A DNA stretch of 14,263 nucleotides from Kiritimatiellales bacterium (GTDB taxonomy: Bacteria; Verrucomicrobiota; Kiritimatiellia; Kiritimatiellales; Pontiellaceae). The position numbers and the translations under genes are program-made. The notes beneath the pieces were generated by a model, which worked only from the letters and a program-made list of their open reading frames with translations, did no database searches and was not told the origin of the DNA. Numbering within the stretch: the stretch's first letter is position 1; every line of letters starts with the position of its first letter. The DNA is taken from assembly GCA_021734595.1 (NCBI GenBank), contig JAIPIO010000074.1, positions 1 through 14,263 of the forward strand, written 5' to 3'. Positions 6,000-13,097 of this stretch are shown in pieces.

Positions 6000-6090
6000 T
6001 CTATTCCTCCGGTTTTAATAACTTCCACACGCCTCACTGGATACATGCATGGATGATACACACGCGAGTTATGTGAATGGAATAAAAAAT

Positions 6091-6345
6091 TTAACTTTGT
6101 GACGGTTCGCGCAAGCTCTGGACGAATTCGGTTAATTCTTCCGGCGAAATATTCTCGAGGCGTCTACCCTGTTGCTTGAGACCTTCCTCTATCCGGGAGC
6201 AAAACCGCTGCATGTATTCGTGGCACTGGTCGGATCCCATCAGCACGTCAAAATCAACGCCCTGGGTTATACGCACGTGCCCGTCCTCGGAATCGAAACC
6301 CACGCCCAGCAACCGGACAATTTTCTTTTTGGAGTGATCTGGCAT
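6091..6345 (-). CDS. Small acidic hypothetical protein (84 residues)
   Basis: I do not recognise a named family. The chain starts with a basic tail (MPDHSKKKIVR), then a core (FDSEDGHVRITQGVDFDVLMGS, 17-38), a helix with QCHEYMQRFCSRIEEGLKQQG (40-60) and a C-terminal helix SPEELTEFVQSL. There is no signal peptide or membrane segment, so it should be cytoplasmic. The two Cys and His spaced C41-H42-x6-C49 are suggestive but not a known metal site. AAGGA lies about 12 bases before the ATG. Amphipathic helices and sensible codon use in the third position make a real gene likely. It could be a small regulatory or adaptor protein. Confidence 0.7.
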   Translation of the reverse strand: MPDHSKKKIVRLLGVGFDSEDGHVRITQGVDFDVLMGSDQCHEYMQRFCSRIEEGLKQQGRRLENISPEELTEFVQSLREPSQS

Positions 6346-6362
6346 TTTTTAGACAATCCTTC

Positions 6363-6392
6363 TTGAAAGACGGCTTAAATTATGAGTAATTA
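6363..6392 (+). promoter_or_regulatory. Possible tRNA-Gln promoter
   Basis: TTGAAA (6363-6368) and TAATTA (6387-6392) are 18 bases apart, ending 13 bases before the tRNA. Spacing and position fit a sigma70-type promoter. It lies in the leader of the oppositely transcribed 84-residue gene. Confidence 0.4.
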
Positions 6393-6405
6393 TGCGCCTT
6401 TCACC

Positions 6406-6479
6406 TGCCGAATGGTGTAATGGTAGCACTAGCGACTCTGACTCGCTTAGTCTAGGTTCGAGTCCTAGTTCGGCAACCA
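6406..6479 (+). tRNA. tRNA-Gln (anticodon CUG)
   Basis: A full cloverleaf folds. The acceptor TGCCGAA (6406-6412) pairs with TTCGGCA. The anticodon stem AGCGA/TCGCT (6431-6435, 6443-6447) frames the loop CTCTGAC with anticodon CTG at 6438-6440. The T stem CTAGG/CCTAG frames TTCGAGT. The discriminator is A6476, and CCA (6477-6479) is encoded. The weak U1-A72 pair is a known identity element of tRNA-Gln. It reads CAG codons. It lies on the opposite strand to the flanking protein genes. Confidence 0.97.
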
Positions 6480-6566
6480 TCTCTTCCTGTGGAGTATTGG
6501 ATTTCCGGATATATGGACGAATGAACGATTCCATCCACCAATCCAAACATCCGTTTTTTCCATTCC

Positions 6567-7661
6567 TCATGTTACGCGGATCGGCATGATGACATACAGG
6601 AACGGGACGTTCGTTTTTATCACCCCTGGACTCAGCTCGTCCGAAAGCTCAATGAACACTTCATCGCTGTCCAGATGCTTCAGCGGCGCCATCAGAAAAG
6701 CGGGATTGAATGCGATGGTTATGTCTTTGCCGGAATATTTAATCGGAACAGTTTCATCCGCTTCGCCGATTTCCGGTGCCGTGGCTATAAGCTCCAAACG
6801 GTTTTCGGTAAACTGAAGCTTCACCGAAGAGGCCTGGTCGTCGAGCAGGAGTGACACGCGCCGGACAGCGCTCAGAAACATTTCGCGGTCAATGGCTACA
6901 CGCTCTTCGCACTGGGCGGGAATGACCTGCTTGTAATTCGGATAGGTTCCATCAATCAACTTGGAAACAATCAGAATATCCGAAAACTCGAAGGCAACCT
7001 GCGTAGCGGAGGTTTTGATGGTTACGATCCCGTCATCGCCCAGTGTTTTAACCAGTTCGGTGATTGTTTTGGTGGGAACAACCAGGTCGGCTTCGAACCC
7101 ATCCGGTATTTCCAGTTCCTGTTCCACCAGCGCGAGGCGGCGGCCATCCGTGGAAACCACAATGAGTTTATCATCCTTGAAGCTCATCAGAACGCCGTTT
7201 AGAATCGCCCGCGATTCATCGGTCGAAGCGGCAAAACCGGTCTTTTGCATGATATCCTTGAGCACGCCCTGATTAAGCGTGAAGGAGAATTTCTCTTCAA
7301 ACGAGGGCAGCGGCGGAAAGTCATCCTTCGACAATCCTTCCAGCTTGGCATTAAATGAACCAGACTTGATCCGCGCCAGATCCTCCGCATTCACTTCGAT
7401 GTCGACCTGGTGGCTGGGCAGGTCGCGGCAGATGCTGAAAAAGCGGCGGGCGGGAAGCGTGGTACTTCCGGTTTTTGAAACATCCGCTTCAATGCTGGTG
7501 CGAACGCTTACTTCCATGTCGGTTGTGGTAAGCATCAGCTTGCCTTTGTCTGCTTCCAGCAGAACATTCGAAAGAATCGGCAACGTGGTTCGTTGTCCGA
7601 CAATTGACTGAACCTTTTGTAGCGCTTCAAGAATCAAATCCTTCTCGATACTGAGCTTCAT
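6567..7661 (-). CDS. dnaN: DNA polymerase III beta subunit (sliding clamp)
   Basis: The product is 364 residues, the normal clamp length. It forms a ring dimer that tethers DNA polymerase III to DNA and is loaded by the clamp loader. Three repeated clamp domains are expected at about 1-120, 121-245 and 246-364. Seen motifs include MKLSIEKDLILEALQKVQ at the start, RTTLPILSNVLLEA (24-37), a DDFPPLP segment (112-118), STDGRRLALVE (169-179) and the C-terminal YVIMPIRVT, the variant of the usual MPMR ending. GGGAGG lies 8-13 bases before the ATG. It follows dnaA in the same direction after a 336-base gap that holds a terminator, so it probably has its own promoter. No recF follows it, unlike in many genomes; the next gene on this strand is the 84-residue protein. 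Confidence 0.98.
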   Translation of the reverse strand: MKLSIEKDLILEALQKVQSIVGQRTTLPILSNVLLEADKGKLMLTTTDMEVSVRTSIEADVSKTGSTTLPARRFFSICRDLPSHQVDIEVNAEDLARIKSGSFNAKLEGLSKDDFPPLPSFEEKFSFTLNQGVLKDIMQKTGFAASTDESRAILNGVLMSFKDDKLIVVSTDGRRLALVEQELEIPDGFEADLVVPTKTITELVKTLGDDGIVTIKTSATQVAFEFSDILIVSKLIDGTYPNYKQVIPAQCEERVAIDREMFLSAVRRVSLLLDDQASSVKLQFTENRLELIATAPEIGEADETVPIKYSGKDITIAFNPAFLMAPLKHLDSDEVFIELSDELSPGVIKTNVPFLYVIMPIRVT

Positions 7662-7720
7662 TAACAGGCCTCCCTTACTATTATTATAGTGTATTTATAA
7701 ATCCGTATTATTATAGATGC

Positions 7721-7729
7721 TGTGTATAA
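7721..7729 (-). promoter_or_regulatory. DnaA box TTATACACA
   Basis: Perfect match to TTATNCACA on the minus strand, inside the AT-rich dnaA-dnaN gap. May serve replication initiation or control of dnaN. Confidence 0.6.
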
Positions 7730-7940
7730 CCGGAATAAACCCTACCTTTTATTCATAACCCCGTCACCCGTAAAAATTTAAAAATGTTAATACTCCTGTT
7801 GATAAAAGAGGCATAACCGAACCGTTCTGATGATAATTCGAAGTTGTTCACTTTATCACCAGGTAACACACAGGGTTTCGTCTGTTTATTAACAAAAAGC
7901 GCATCCGGATGCATAAAATAAAAACGAATGGATTTGACTG

Positions 7941-7963
7941 AAAAAGGCCGCAAAAAAGCGGCC
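7941..7963 (-). terminator. Rho-independent terminator of dnaA
   Basis: On the minus strand GGCCGC and GCGGCC (7963-7958 and 7951-7946) form a perfect 6-bp GC stem with a T6 loop, followed at once by five T. It starts 35 bases after the dnaA stop codon. Confidence 0.85.
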
Positions 7964-7997
7964 GGGAAAAACGGAATCCCACGGGGGGGAATCTGGA

Positions 7998-9362
7998 TTA
8001 GGTCTGTGCTTGTGAGCAATTTCGTTTTACCTTTTCTTTAAGGACGGAGAGCGTCTGCCGCAACGAAGAATCTTCTTTGGCGCGCTCGGAAACCTGGGCG
8101 TGGGCGTAAAGAATGGTCGCATGGTTGCGGCCAAACGATTTTCCAATGGAAGGAAAGGAGTGGTCGGTCATGGTCCGGGAAAGATGCATGGCAACCTGCC
8201 GCGGCCAGGCGATGTCCTGTGTCCGTTTCTTGCTCAGTATATCCGCCGGCAACAGGCCATAGTGGTCTGCCACGGCGCGCTGGATCGCGTCGACGCTGAT
8301 GATGGCCAGCTGCTCTTTATCGAGCAGGTCCCGCAACAGCATTTCGAGTTTTTGCAAGTCGATGCTTTTTCCGGTAAGCGAAGCGTAAGAGGCCACACGG
8401 ATAAGCGCGCCTTCGAGGCTGCGGATATTCGAAGAGATGCGTGCCGCCAGGAAGTCGATGACCCCCGGAGCAACAGGCAGGTTCATCAATTCGCTTTTTT
8501 TTCTCAGGATGGCAATGCGCGTTTCAATGTCGGGTTTTTCCAGCTCGGCCACCAGGCCAAACTCGAAGCGCGAAACCAGGCGTGGCGCCAGTCCGGCCAT
8601 TTCCCGGGGGGTGCGGTCCGAGGTGAGCACAATCTGTTTGTGGCTCTCGAACAGTGCGTTAAAGGTATGGAAAAACTCTTCCTGCATGCGGTTCTTGCCG
8701 TCGAGGAACTGGATATCATCGATCATGAGCAGGTCGATCTTGCGGAATTTTTTGCGGAACTGGGGCAGGGCACTGCCTTGCAGCGCATCGATGTATTCGT
8801 TTACAAATTCCTCGCTGGTGGTATAGCAGATTTTCATTCTGGGTTTCTTGGCGGCGATGTGGTTGCCGATGGCCTGCATCAGGTGGGTTTTACCTAAACC
8901 CACTCCCCCGCAGATAAAAAGAGGGTTGTGCGTTCTAGATGGGGTGTTCGCCGCCGCCATGCATGCTGCATGCGGAAACTGATTCGACGGGCCGACTACA
9001 AAGGAATCAAAAACATAATTTGGATTCAGATTGCTCTCTTTCTTCCGGCCCATGGAGGGGGGAGTGAAAGCGGGCGTCGCCTTTTCCTTTTTTTCCGGGA
9101 AGTTGAAGCTATCCCGGTCCACCGAAAGGGAAATTTCCATCTCTCTTCCGCTGATTGCGGTGATTGCCTTGCGGATCATGGGAAGGTAGTTTTCCTCTAG
9201 CCAGGACTGGTAGAAATCATTTGCAACGATCAGACAGAGTTTGTTACCGGATATTTCACGGCACTGTATTACAGCTATCCAGCGCTCATAAATATCCTCG
9301 GAAAGGATGTTTTTAAGCTGATTGCAGGCTTCCTGCCAAATATTCTTACATTCATCTCTCAT
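7998..9362 (-). CDS. dnaA: Chromosomal replication initiator DnaA
   Basis: The product is 454 residues. It binds DnaA boxes at oriC and melts the origin. Domain I (1-85) begins MRDECKNIWQEACNQL. A short linker follows (about 86-112). The AAA+ domain holds Walker A GGVGLGKTH (152-160), Walker B LLMIDDIQF (211-219), sensor I TSDR (247-250), the arginine-finger region PRLVSRFEFG (260-269) and sensor II SNIRSLEGAL (311-320). Domain IV holds the DnaA signature WPRQVAMHLSRTMTDHSFP with GRNHATILYA (386-420), which reads the DnaA box. I chose ATG 9362 because domain I homology starts there. A GTG 42 bases upstream adds residues of no family likeness. The ribosome site is weak (GTGGA). A 1-base-spacer palindrome TTCCAATGGAA (8141-8151) lies in the domain IV codons. 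Confidence 0.98.
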   Translation of the reverse strand: MRDECKNIWQEACNQLKNILSEDIYERWIAVIQCREISGNKLCLIVANDFYQSWLEENYLPMIRKAITAISGREMEISLSVDRDSFNFPEKKEKATPAFTPPSMGRKKESNLNPNYVFDSFVVGPSNQFPHAACMAAANTPSRTHNPLFICGGVGLGKTHLMQAIGNHIAAKKPRMKICYTTSEEFVNEYIDALQGSALPQFRKKFRKIDLLMIDDIQFLDGKNRMQEEFFHTFNALFESHKQIVLTSDRTPREMAGLAPRLVSRFEFGLVAELEKPDIETRIAILRKKSELMNLPVAPGVIDFLAARISSNIRSLEGALIRVASYASLTGKSIDLQKLEMLLRDLLDKEQLAIISVDAIQRAVADHYGLLPADILSKKRTQDIAWPRQVAMHLSRTMTDHSFPSIGKSFGRNHATILYAHAQVSERAKEDSSLRQTLSVLKEKVKRNCSQAQT

Positions 9363-9651
9363 TATGCGTAAAATCCACTTTCTTAACAGATCGAAGCCAC
9401 TCACTAACAGGTTATTAACAGGGGGGTCGACCCGATTTTATTTATGTGATATGCAACCTAGATCAAACATCTACGACCCTCAAGCGATTTAGGTGAAAAA
9501 AGAGTAAAAATAATAATAACCACTAAATATTGGATGATGCAGGTTTAAGAACACAACATGCGGGGAGTAAATCGACGGTTTATATAATATGTTTTTTGTT
9601 CAGGTTCGGTTAAATTTGCGTAAAGGCAAAAAATAGAGGGAGTTGTGCATA
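9363..9651. other. Divergent dnaA / M24 interval, second candidate oriC
   Basis: The 289 bases between divergent genes are AT-rich on the M24 side (9490-9600, including TATATAATAT). Near dnaA, TAACAG recurs at 9384, 9405 and 9416, spacings of 21 and 11 that keep the copies on one helix face. TTATTAACA (9412-9420) is one mismatch from a DnaA box, a palindrome GGGTCGACCC lies at 9424-9433, and a perfect DnaA box ends the interval. It must hold both promoters and could contain part of the origin. Confidence 0.45.
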
Positions 9652-9652
9652 A
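9644..9652 (-). promoter_or_regulatory. DnaA box TTATGCACA overlapping the M24 start codon
   Basis: Perfect TTATNCACA on the minus strand. Its last base is the A of the M24 ATG, and it fills the space between the GAGGGA ribosome site and the start codon. Confidence 0.55.
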
Positions 9653-10776
9653 TGAAAGAATTAACAGGCATAATAATGATCGCCGGGTCGTCGCCCAGCA
9701 CCACGAATATAAGATATTTAAGTAATTTTCCCCCTCCCGACCCGTTTTTGTTCATGAAAACCGCGGAACAGAATTATCTGGTGGTTTCATCGATGGAAAA
9801 AGGACGGGCCCAAAAAGAATCCAAGCCCGGAACCATCGTGCTCAGTGTAAAGGATTTGAGCCTTCGCCAAGCTTCCCGGCGAAAGCAGGGCGCCTGGGCG
9901 CTCGCGCTGCTTAGGAAACTGAAAATGACCCGCGTTAAGGTTCCCGCCGACTTTCCCGCGGCGGTTTTCCAGATCTTGGAAAAAAAGGGAATAAAAGTTA
10001 CAGTCCTTGGAAAATCACCGTGCCCCGAACGCAGTGTAAAATCAAAAGAGGAAATCGCCTGCCTGCGTGAAAGCCAGCGTGCCGCAGTCGCTGGCATGAA
10101 AAAAGCCATTCGGCTCATCGCCGCGGCATCCATTGATTCCAAAATGCAACTTCGCATCGGAAAGGAACTGCTGACTTCGGAAATCGTGCGGCGGGCGGTC
10201 CACGCCACACTCATAGAACATGACTGCATCGGGATGGATACCATCATCGCCGGCGGCGACCATGCGGTCGACTGCCACAATAAGGGGCACGGACCGCTCT
10301 ATGCCGGGCAGGCGATCGTCATGGACATTTTTCCCAGAAGCGAAAAGCACGGCTACTGGGGCGACATTACACGAACCGTCTGTCGCGGTCCCGCATCGCC
10401 GGAACTGAAGAAACTCTACAATACGGTGAAAGCCGCCCAGCAGGGCGCGCTCCGAATGGTGAAACCCGGCATCAGCGGAGATGAAATCCATAAAGGCATA
10501 CAGGCCTTGTTTGAAAAACGCGGATACAAAACTGGCTGTACCGACGGGAAAAACGAAGGATTCACGCACGGGACCGGGCACGGAGTCGGGCTTAATATCC
10601 ACGAACTTCCAGGCATTGGAACGGTAAAAAACAGACTGGAACCCGGCAATGTGGTCACCATCGAGCCCGGCCTCTATTATTTTGGACTGGGCGGTGTGCG
10701 CATCGAAGACACCGTGGTGGTAACGGAAAAAGGCTGGAAGTATTTGGCCCCCTGTGAAAAAACCTTTGAATTATAG
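9652..10776 (+). CDS. M24 family metallopeptidase (Xaa-Pro aminopeptidase-like)
   Basis: The product is 374 residues. A creatinase-type N-terminal domain (about 1-130) precedes a pita-bread catalytic domain. All five metal ligands are visible: D225 (VMDIFPR), D238 (YWGDITRT), H310 (GTGHGVGL), E338 (TIEPGLY) and E352 (RIEDTVVV). HNKGHGP (209-215) and HELPGIG (317-323) also fit the family. These enzymes remove N-terminal residues next to proline, or act as prolidases; the two cannot be separated here. No signal peptide, so cytoplasmic. ATG 9652 is preferred to the TTG at 9643 because GAGGGA lies 10 bases before it. It diverges from dnaA and has a DnaA box on its start codon. Two exact TTCCA-N5-TGGAA palindromes lie inside the gene (9967, 10607). 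Confidence 0.92.
   Translation: MKELTGIIMIAGSSPSTTNIRYLSNFPPPDPFLFMKTAEQNYLVVSSMEKGRAQKESKPGTIVLSVKDLSLRQASRRKQGAWALALLRKLKMTRVKVPADFPAAVFQILEKKGIKVTVLGKSPCPERSVKSKEEIACLRESQRAAVAGMKKAIRLIAAASIDSKMQLRIGKELLTSEIVRRAVHATLIEHDCIGMDTIIAGGDHAVDCHNKGHGPLYAGQAIVMDIFPRSEKHGYWGDITRTVCRGPASPELKKLYNTVKAAQQGALRMVKPGISGDEIHKGIQALFEKRGYKTGCTDGKNEGFTHGTGHGVGLNIHELPGIGTVKNRLEPGNVVTIEPGLYYFGLGGVRIEDTVVVTEKGWKYLAPCEKTFEL
9967..9981. repeat. Palindrome TTCCA-GATCT-TGGAA inside M24 gene
   Basis: Exact motif copy in the N-terminal domain codons (around FQILE, 106-110), with arms extendable by two bases on each side. Its central AGATCT is itself palindromic. Confidence 0.8.
10607..10621. repeat. Palindrome TTCCA-GGCAT-TGGAA inside M24 gene
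   Basis: Identical to the copy at 5432-5446. It encodes part of HELPGIGT, a family-conserved stretch, so the sequence here may be set by the protein rather than by the repeat. Confidence 0.75.
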
Positions 10777-10839
10777 CGTGCAATAAGTAAAAGAGACGTA
10801 CCGTTATTTAACGCGAGTTGGTCGATTGGAGGGATCCCG

Positions 10840-11430
10840 ATGAAAAAGATGATGTTAATTATACTGCTCTCGACGCTGATTGTACCCCTGTATGCACAGG
10901 AAACGAACGCGTTCAGACCCAAAAAGGATGGTCCGCGCAAACATGTGAAGAAACGCGGCGAGCGTCCCCCGGGAGGCGAGGAACATCAACAGCGACGACT
11001 GGATTTCATGGCAAAGGTGATGGATGAGGTCGGGGTCACCGAAGAGGAGAAAACGCGCCTGCAGGAACTCCAGGATATGCATCAGCGGCAGATGATGCAA
11101 AACAACGAAAAAATGCGTGCCATCCGCGAGCGGTTTGACGAGCTGCAGCGAACCGACGCTTCAGATGAAGAAATTGACCAGGCCATCAATGAAATCACGA
11201 CCGTGCAGGCCGAACAGCTTCGTATCCTGCTGAGGCACCGTCGGGAGATGGAAAAAATCATAGGTAAGGAAAAAAACGACAAGATGATGGAACGGGCCCG
11301 CGATATGTTCCGGCAGTATGGCAGCCCGGGAGGGTTCGGCGGCAAAGGTTCGGGGGGCAAGCCCGGTGGGGGTAAACGGCCGTACCGGCGCGATGGAGAG
11401 CAAAAGAAAGCACCGGGCGAGCAAGTTTAA
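10840..11430 (+). CDS. Exported Spy/CpxP-like protein with Gly-rich basic tail
   Basis: The product is 196 residues. A signal peptide (MKKMMLIILLSTLIVPLYA, 1-19) is followed by a basic stretch (26-52) with HVKKRGERPPGG. Residues 55-155 look like a long helical, probably coiled-coil region rich in Glu, Arg, Met and Gln (VTEEEKTRLQELQDMHQRQ, 66-84). The C-terminal 160-196 is Gly/Lys/Arg-rich and disordered. Layout recalls Spy/CpxP-type periplasmic proteins, which act as chaperones or metal-stress sensors, though I see no clear LTxxQ motif; VTEEEKTRLQEL is the nearest. GGAGGG lies 7 bases before the ATG. A strong terminator follows, so this is likely a single-gene unit. It could also be an RNA- or polymer-binding secreted protein. 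Confidence 0.82.
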   Translation: MKKMMLIILLSTLIVPLYAQETNAFRPKKDGPRKHVKKRGERPPGGEEHQQRRLDFMAKVMDEVGVTEEEKTRLQELQDMHQRQMMQNNEKMRAIRERFDELQRTDASDEEIDQAINEITTVQAEQLRILLRHRREMEKIIGKEKNDKMMERARDMFRQYGSPGGFGGKGSGGKPGGGKRPYRRDGEQKKAPGEQV

Positions 11431-11451
11431 ACGCAGATTTATCAGGCAATG

Positions 11452-11484
11452 AAGGCCGGCCGAAGGGGCGGCCTTTTTATTTTT
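11452..11484 (+). terminator. Rho-independent terminator after the Spy-like gene
   Basis: AAGGCCG (11452-11458) pairs with CGGCCTT (11469-11475), followed by T5-A-T5. An alternative stem from the second GGCCG of the arm is also possible. It begins 22 bases after the stop codon. Confidence 0.88.
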
Positions 11485-11515
11485 AATTTAAGCCTGCTGT
11501 TGATAGAGTCGCATC

Positions 11516-12172
11516 ATGACCAATCGATGGATCTTTATACTGTTCTGCTTCTGCTGCATTTCCGTCCGGGCGGACCTGAAATGGGAATCCAAAACCGTTC
11601 GGGCGGAAGTCCTCCCGGTCCAGCTCAAGACCACCGTTGCGTTTCAGTTTAAGAATAAGGGAAAAACCCCGGTCGAGATCCTGAAAATAAATCCGTCCTG
11701 CGCCTGTTTGGCACCCCGGCTTGCTAAAAAAAGTTTTGCGCCCGGCGAAACCGGCGTGCTGACGGTGGTGTTCAATCTGGAAGACCGTATCGGCCCGCAG
11801 CTCAAGAGTCTGAAAGTATACACCGGCGAAAATCCCGCCCAACCCGACATCCTCTACATAGATGTAGACATTCCCGAAGCATTCAAGCTTTCTGCCAAGC
11901 AGCTGCTGTGGAATGAAGGCGAAGAGCGCGCACCGAAACTCTGTCGCCTAACCAATGTATCCGGAGTTCCCGTCAGCCTGAAGCCGGTTGTCCCCCCGCA
12001 GGCCGGAATAAAGGTGGAGACGCGAACGATCAAGGAAGGGTTTGAATATGATGTGGTGGTTGATCCAGACCCGGGGATGCAGAACACCCGGGCAGTAATC
12101 CGGATCGGAACCCAATGCCCATCGGAATTGAAGGAATCGAAAACCTTCAAAATATACGTCATCATAAAATGA
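11516..12172 (+). CDS. Exported DUF1573 domain protein
   Basis: The product is 218 residues. A Cys-rich signal sequence (FILFCFCCISVRA, about 7-19) precedes a DUF1573 domain at about 23-120. The domain is marked by FQFKNKGKTPVEILKINPS (44-62), a C-A-C motif (C62, C64), FAPGETGVLTVVF (74-86) and KSLKVYTG (97-104). DUF1573 is an Ig-like beta-sandwich of unknown function in exported proteins. A second beta-rich segment (about 125-218) with LTNVSGVPVSLKPVV may be another such fold. The ribosome site is weak (AGAG about 8 bases before the ATG). Its TGA stop overlaps the ATG of the rhodanese gene, and that gene overlaps the MauE gene in the same way, so the three form one operon. Shared Cys motifs suggest an envelope thiol or sulfur role; this is inference. 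Confidence 0.87.
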   Translation: MTNRWIFILFCFCCISVRADLKWESKTVRAEVLPVQLKTTVAFQFKNKGKTPVEILKINPSCACLAPRLAKKSFAPGETGVLTVVFNLEDRIGPQLKSLKVYTGENPAQPDILYIDVDIPEAFKLSAKQLLWNEGEERAPKLCRLTNVSGVPVSLKPVVPPQAGIKVETRTIKEGFEYDVVVDPDPGMQNTRAVIRIGTQCPSELKESKTFKIYVIIK

Positions 12173-12645
12173 ATCCCCTCGCAAAACAGATTGGTTTGAT
12201 TTTGCTGGCCAGCGCCGCGCTCGCGGTTGCGGCCAACTTGGGGCATCCGAGGCGGATTCCGTGGGTGCAGAACTGGGGCCGCCAGATGGAGGCGCACGCC
12301 GCAAAAGAAAAAATCGAAGCGGTTCCGCTATACCGGGCGCTGGATCTCCTGTTTGCCGGGAACCATCTGTTTATTGATGCACGTCCCGCCGCCGAGTATC
12401 TGCAAGGCAGAATAAAAGGTGCGGTTTCCCTTCCTTTTGGATCGCTGGCCGAAAATCTCGAAACCCTCGAACGCCTGCTGGAAACACAGCGTCCGCTAGT
12501 GGTCTATTGCCGCAACCGCGAATGCGACGATGCGCTGATGCTGGCGCTCGAACTGCGCGACATGGGCAAAAGCAACCTCGTCCTTTACGTCGACGGATTC
12601 GAACTATGGGAACAGGCCGCCGCGCCGGTGGAGGGGCGGCCATGA
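12169..12645 (+). CDS. Membrane-anchored rhodanese-like sulfurtransferase
   Basis: The product is 158 residues. An N-terminal hydrophobic segment (7-23) should be a signal anchor, placing the domain in the periplasm. The rhodanese domain (about 52-152) has FIDARPAAEYLQGRIKGAVSLP (68-89 region), the active-site loop VVYCRNRECD (111-120) with catalytic C114, and GFELWEQ (143-149). The loop has a second Cys (C119) instead of the usual Gly, the CxxxxC form known from rhodaneses paired with DoxX/MauE proteins. Rhodaneses carry sulfane sulfur as a Cys persulfide. The ATG overlaps the upstream TGA (ATGA). An upstream in-frame start at 12115 is inside the DUF1573 gene and is rejected. Confidence 0.9.
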   Translation: MNPLAKQIGLILLASAALAVAANLGHPRRIPWVQNWGRQMEAHAAKEKIEAVPLYRALDLLFAGNHLFIDARPAAEYLQGRIKGAVSLPFGSLAENLETLERLLETQRPLVVYCRNRECDDALMLALELRDMGKSNLVLYVDGFELWEQAAAPVEGRP

Positions 12646-13097
12646 AAACCACACGCTCCCCGCGCGACCGGACCCTCTATCGGATTTCCTATTGGATTGC
12701 CGTCTACATGGTCGGCCTCGCGCTTGCCGCGGGATACAGTAAAATACTCTACCCGGATCAGTTTGCGCTGGCCGTTTTCCGCTACCATCTGCTGCCGTAC
12801 CAACTGGTGAATATTACCGCGCTATACATCACCTGGCTGGAAGCGGTCTGCGCAGTCATTCTGCTGTTTATTCCGCGCTGGCGCCGCGCCGCGTTGTGGA
12901 TTGTGCTGGCGCTGCTTGCGGTTCTAACCGTCGCCGTCGCCACCGGTATTTTGCACGGCACGGCGTTTGCCTGCGGTTGCTTCAGCCTCTCCCCGCAGGC
13001 CCGGCCCATGGACTGGTTCACGGTGCTGCGCAATTGTGGTCTCATCACCCTTTGCTTAATGGCTTTGGTGGGGGGTCACCGGGCCCGGAAGGACTGA
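12642..13097 (+). CDS. MauE/DoxX-family membrane protein
   Basis: The product is 151 residues with four membrane segments, about 15-32, 52-77, 84-104 and 125-144. The MauE/DoxX mark GYSKILYPDQFALAV (31-45) follows the first helix, and ACGCF (110-114) lies in the loop before the last helix. MauE is needed for maturation of methylamine dehydrogenase, including its disulfides; in genomes without that enzyme the family is thought to handle envelope thiols or electrons. GGAGGGG precedes the ATG, and the start overlaps the rhodanese stop (ATGA). Together the two genes resemble a fused DoxX-rhodanese redox unit. The TGA stop lies directly against the stop codon of the convergent pyrophosphatase gene, with no base between. 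Confidence 0.88.
   Translation: MKTTRSPRDRTLYRISYWIAVYMVGLALAAGYSKILYPDQFALAVFRYHLLPYQLVNITALYITWLEAVCAVILLFIPRWRRAALWIVLALLAVLTVAVATGILHGTAFACGCFSLSPQARPMDWFTVLRNCGLITLCLMALVGGHRARKD

Larger units (their letters stand above)
7662..7997. other. dnaA-dnaN intergenic region, candidate oriC
   Basis: These 336 bases hold no gene. The dnaN-proximal half (7681-7810) is strongly AT-rich, with runs such as TTATTATAG, and could be an unwinding element. One perfect DnaA box (7721-7729) and two one-mismatch boxes are present: minus TTATCAACA (7797-7805) and plus TTATTAACA (7886-7894). The dnaA terminator lies at 7941-7963. Many bacteria place oriC in this gap or just upstream of dnaA. Only one perfect box makes this a candidate rather than a firm call. 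Confidence 0.45.

Noticed and set aside
6480..6566. Terminator after tRNA-Gln
   Set aside because: TTGGATT and AATCCAA can pair ahead of a T6 run, but the loop is over 30 bases and other bases intervene; too weak to list.
6392..6589. Plus-strand 65-codon frame at the tRNA
   Set aside because: It is the translated tRNA-Gln gene and its flank.
8100..8897. A 265-codon plus-strand frame
   Set aside because: Entirely antisense to the conserved dnaA gene; no independent support.
9363..9404. GTG start for dnaA 42 bases upstream
   Set aside because: The added residues do not resemble DnaA domain I and no ribosome site precedes the GTG.
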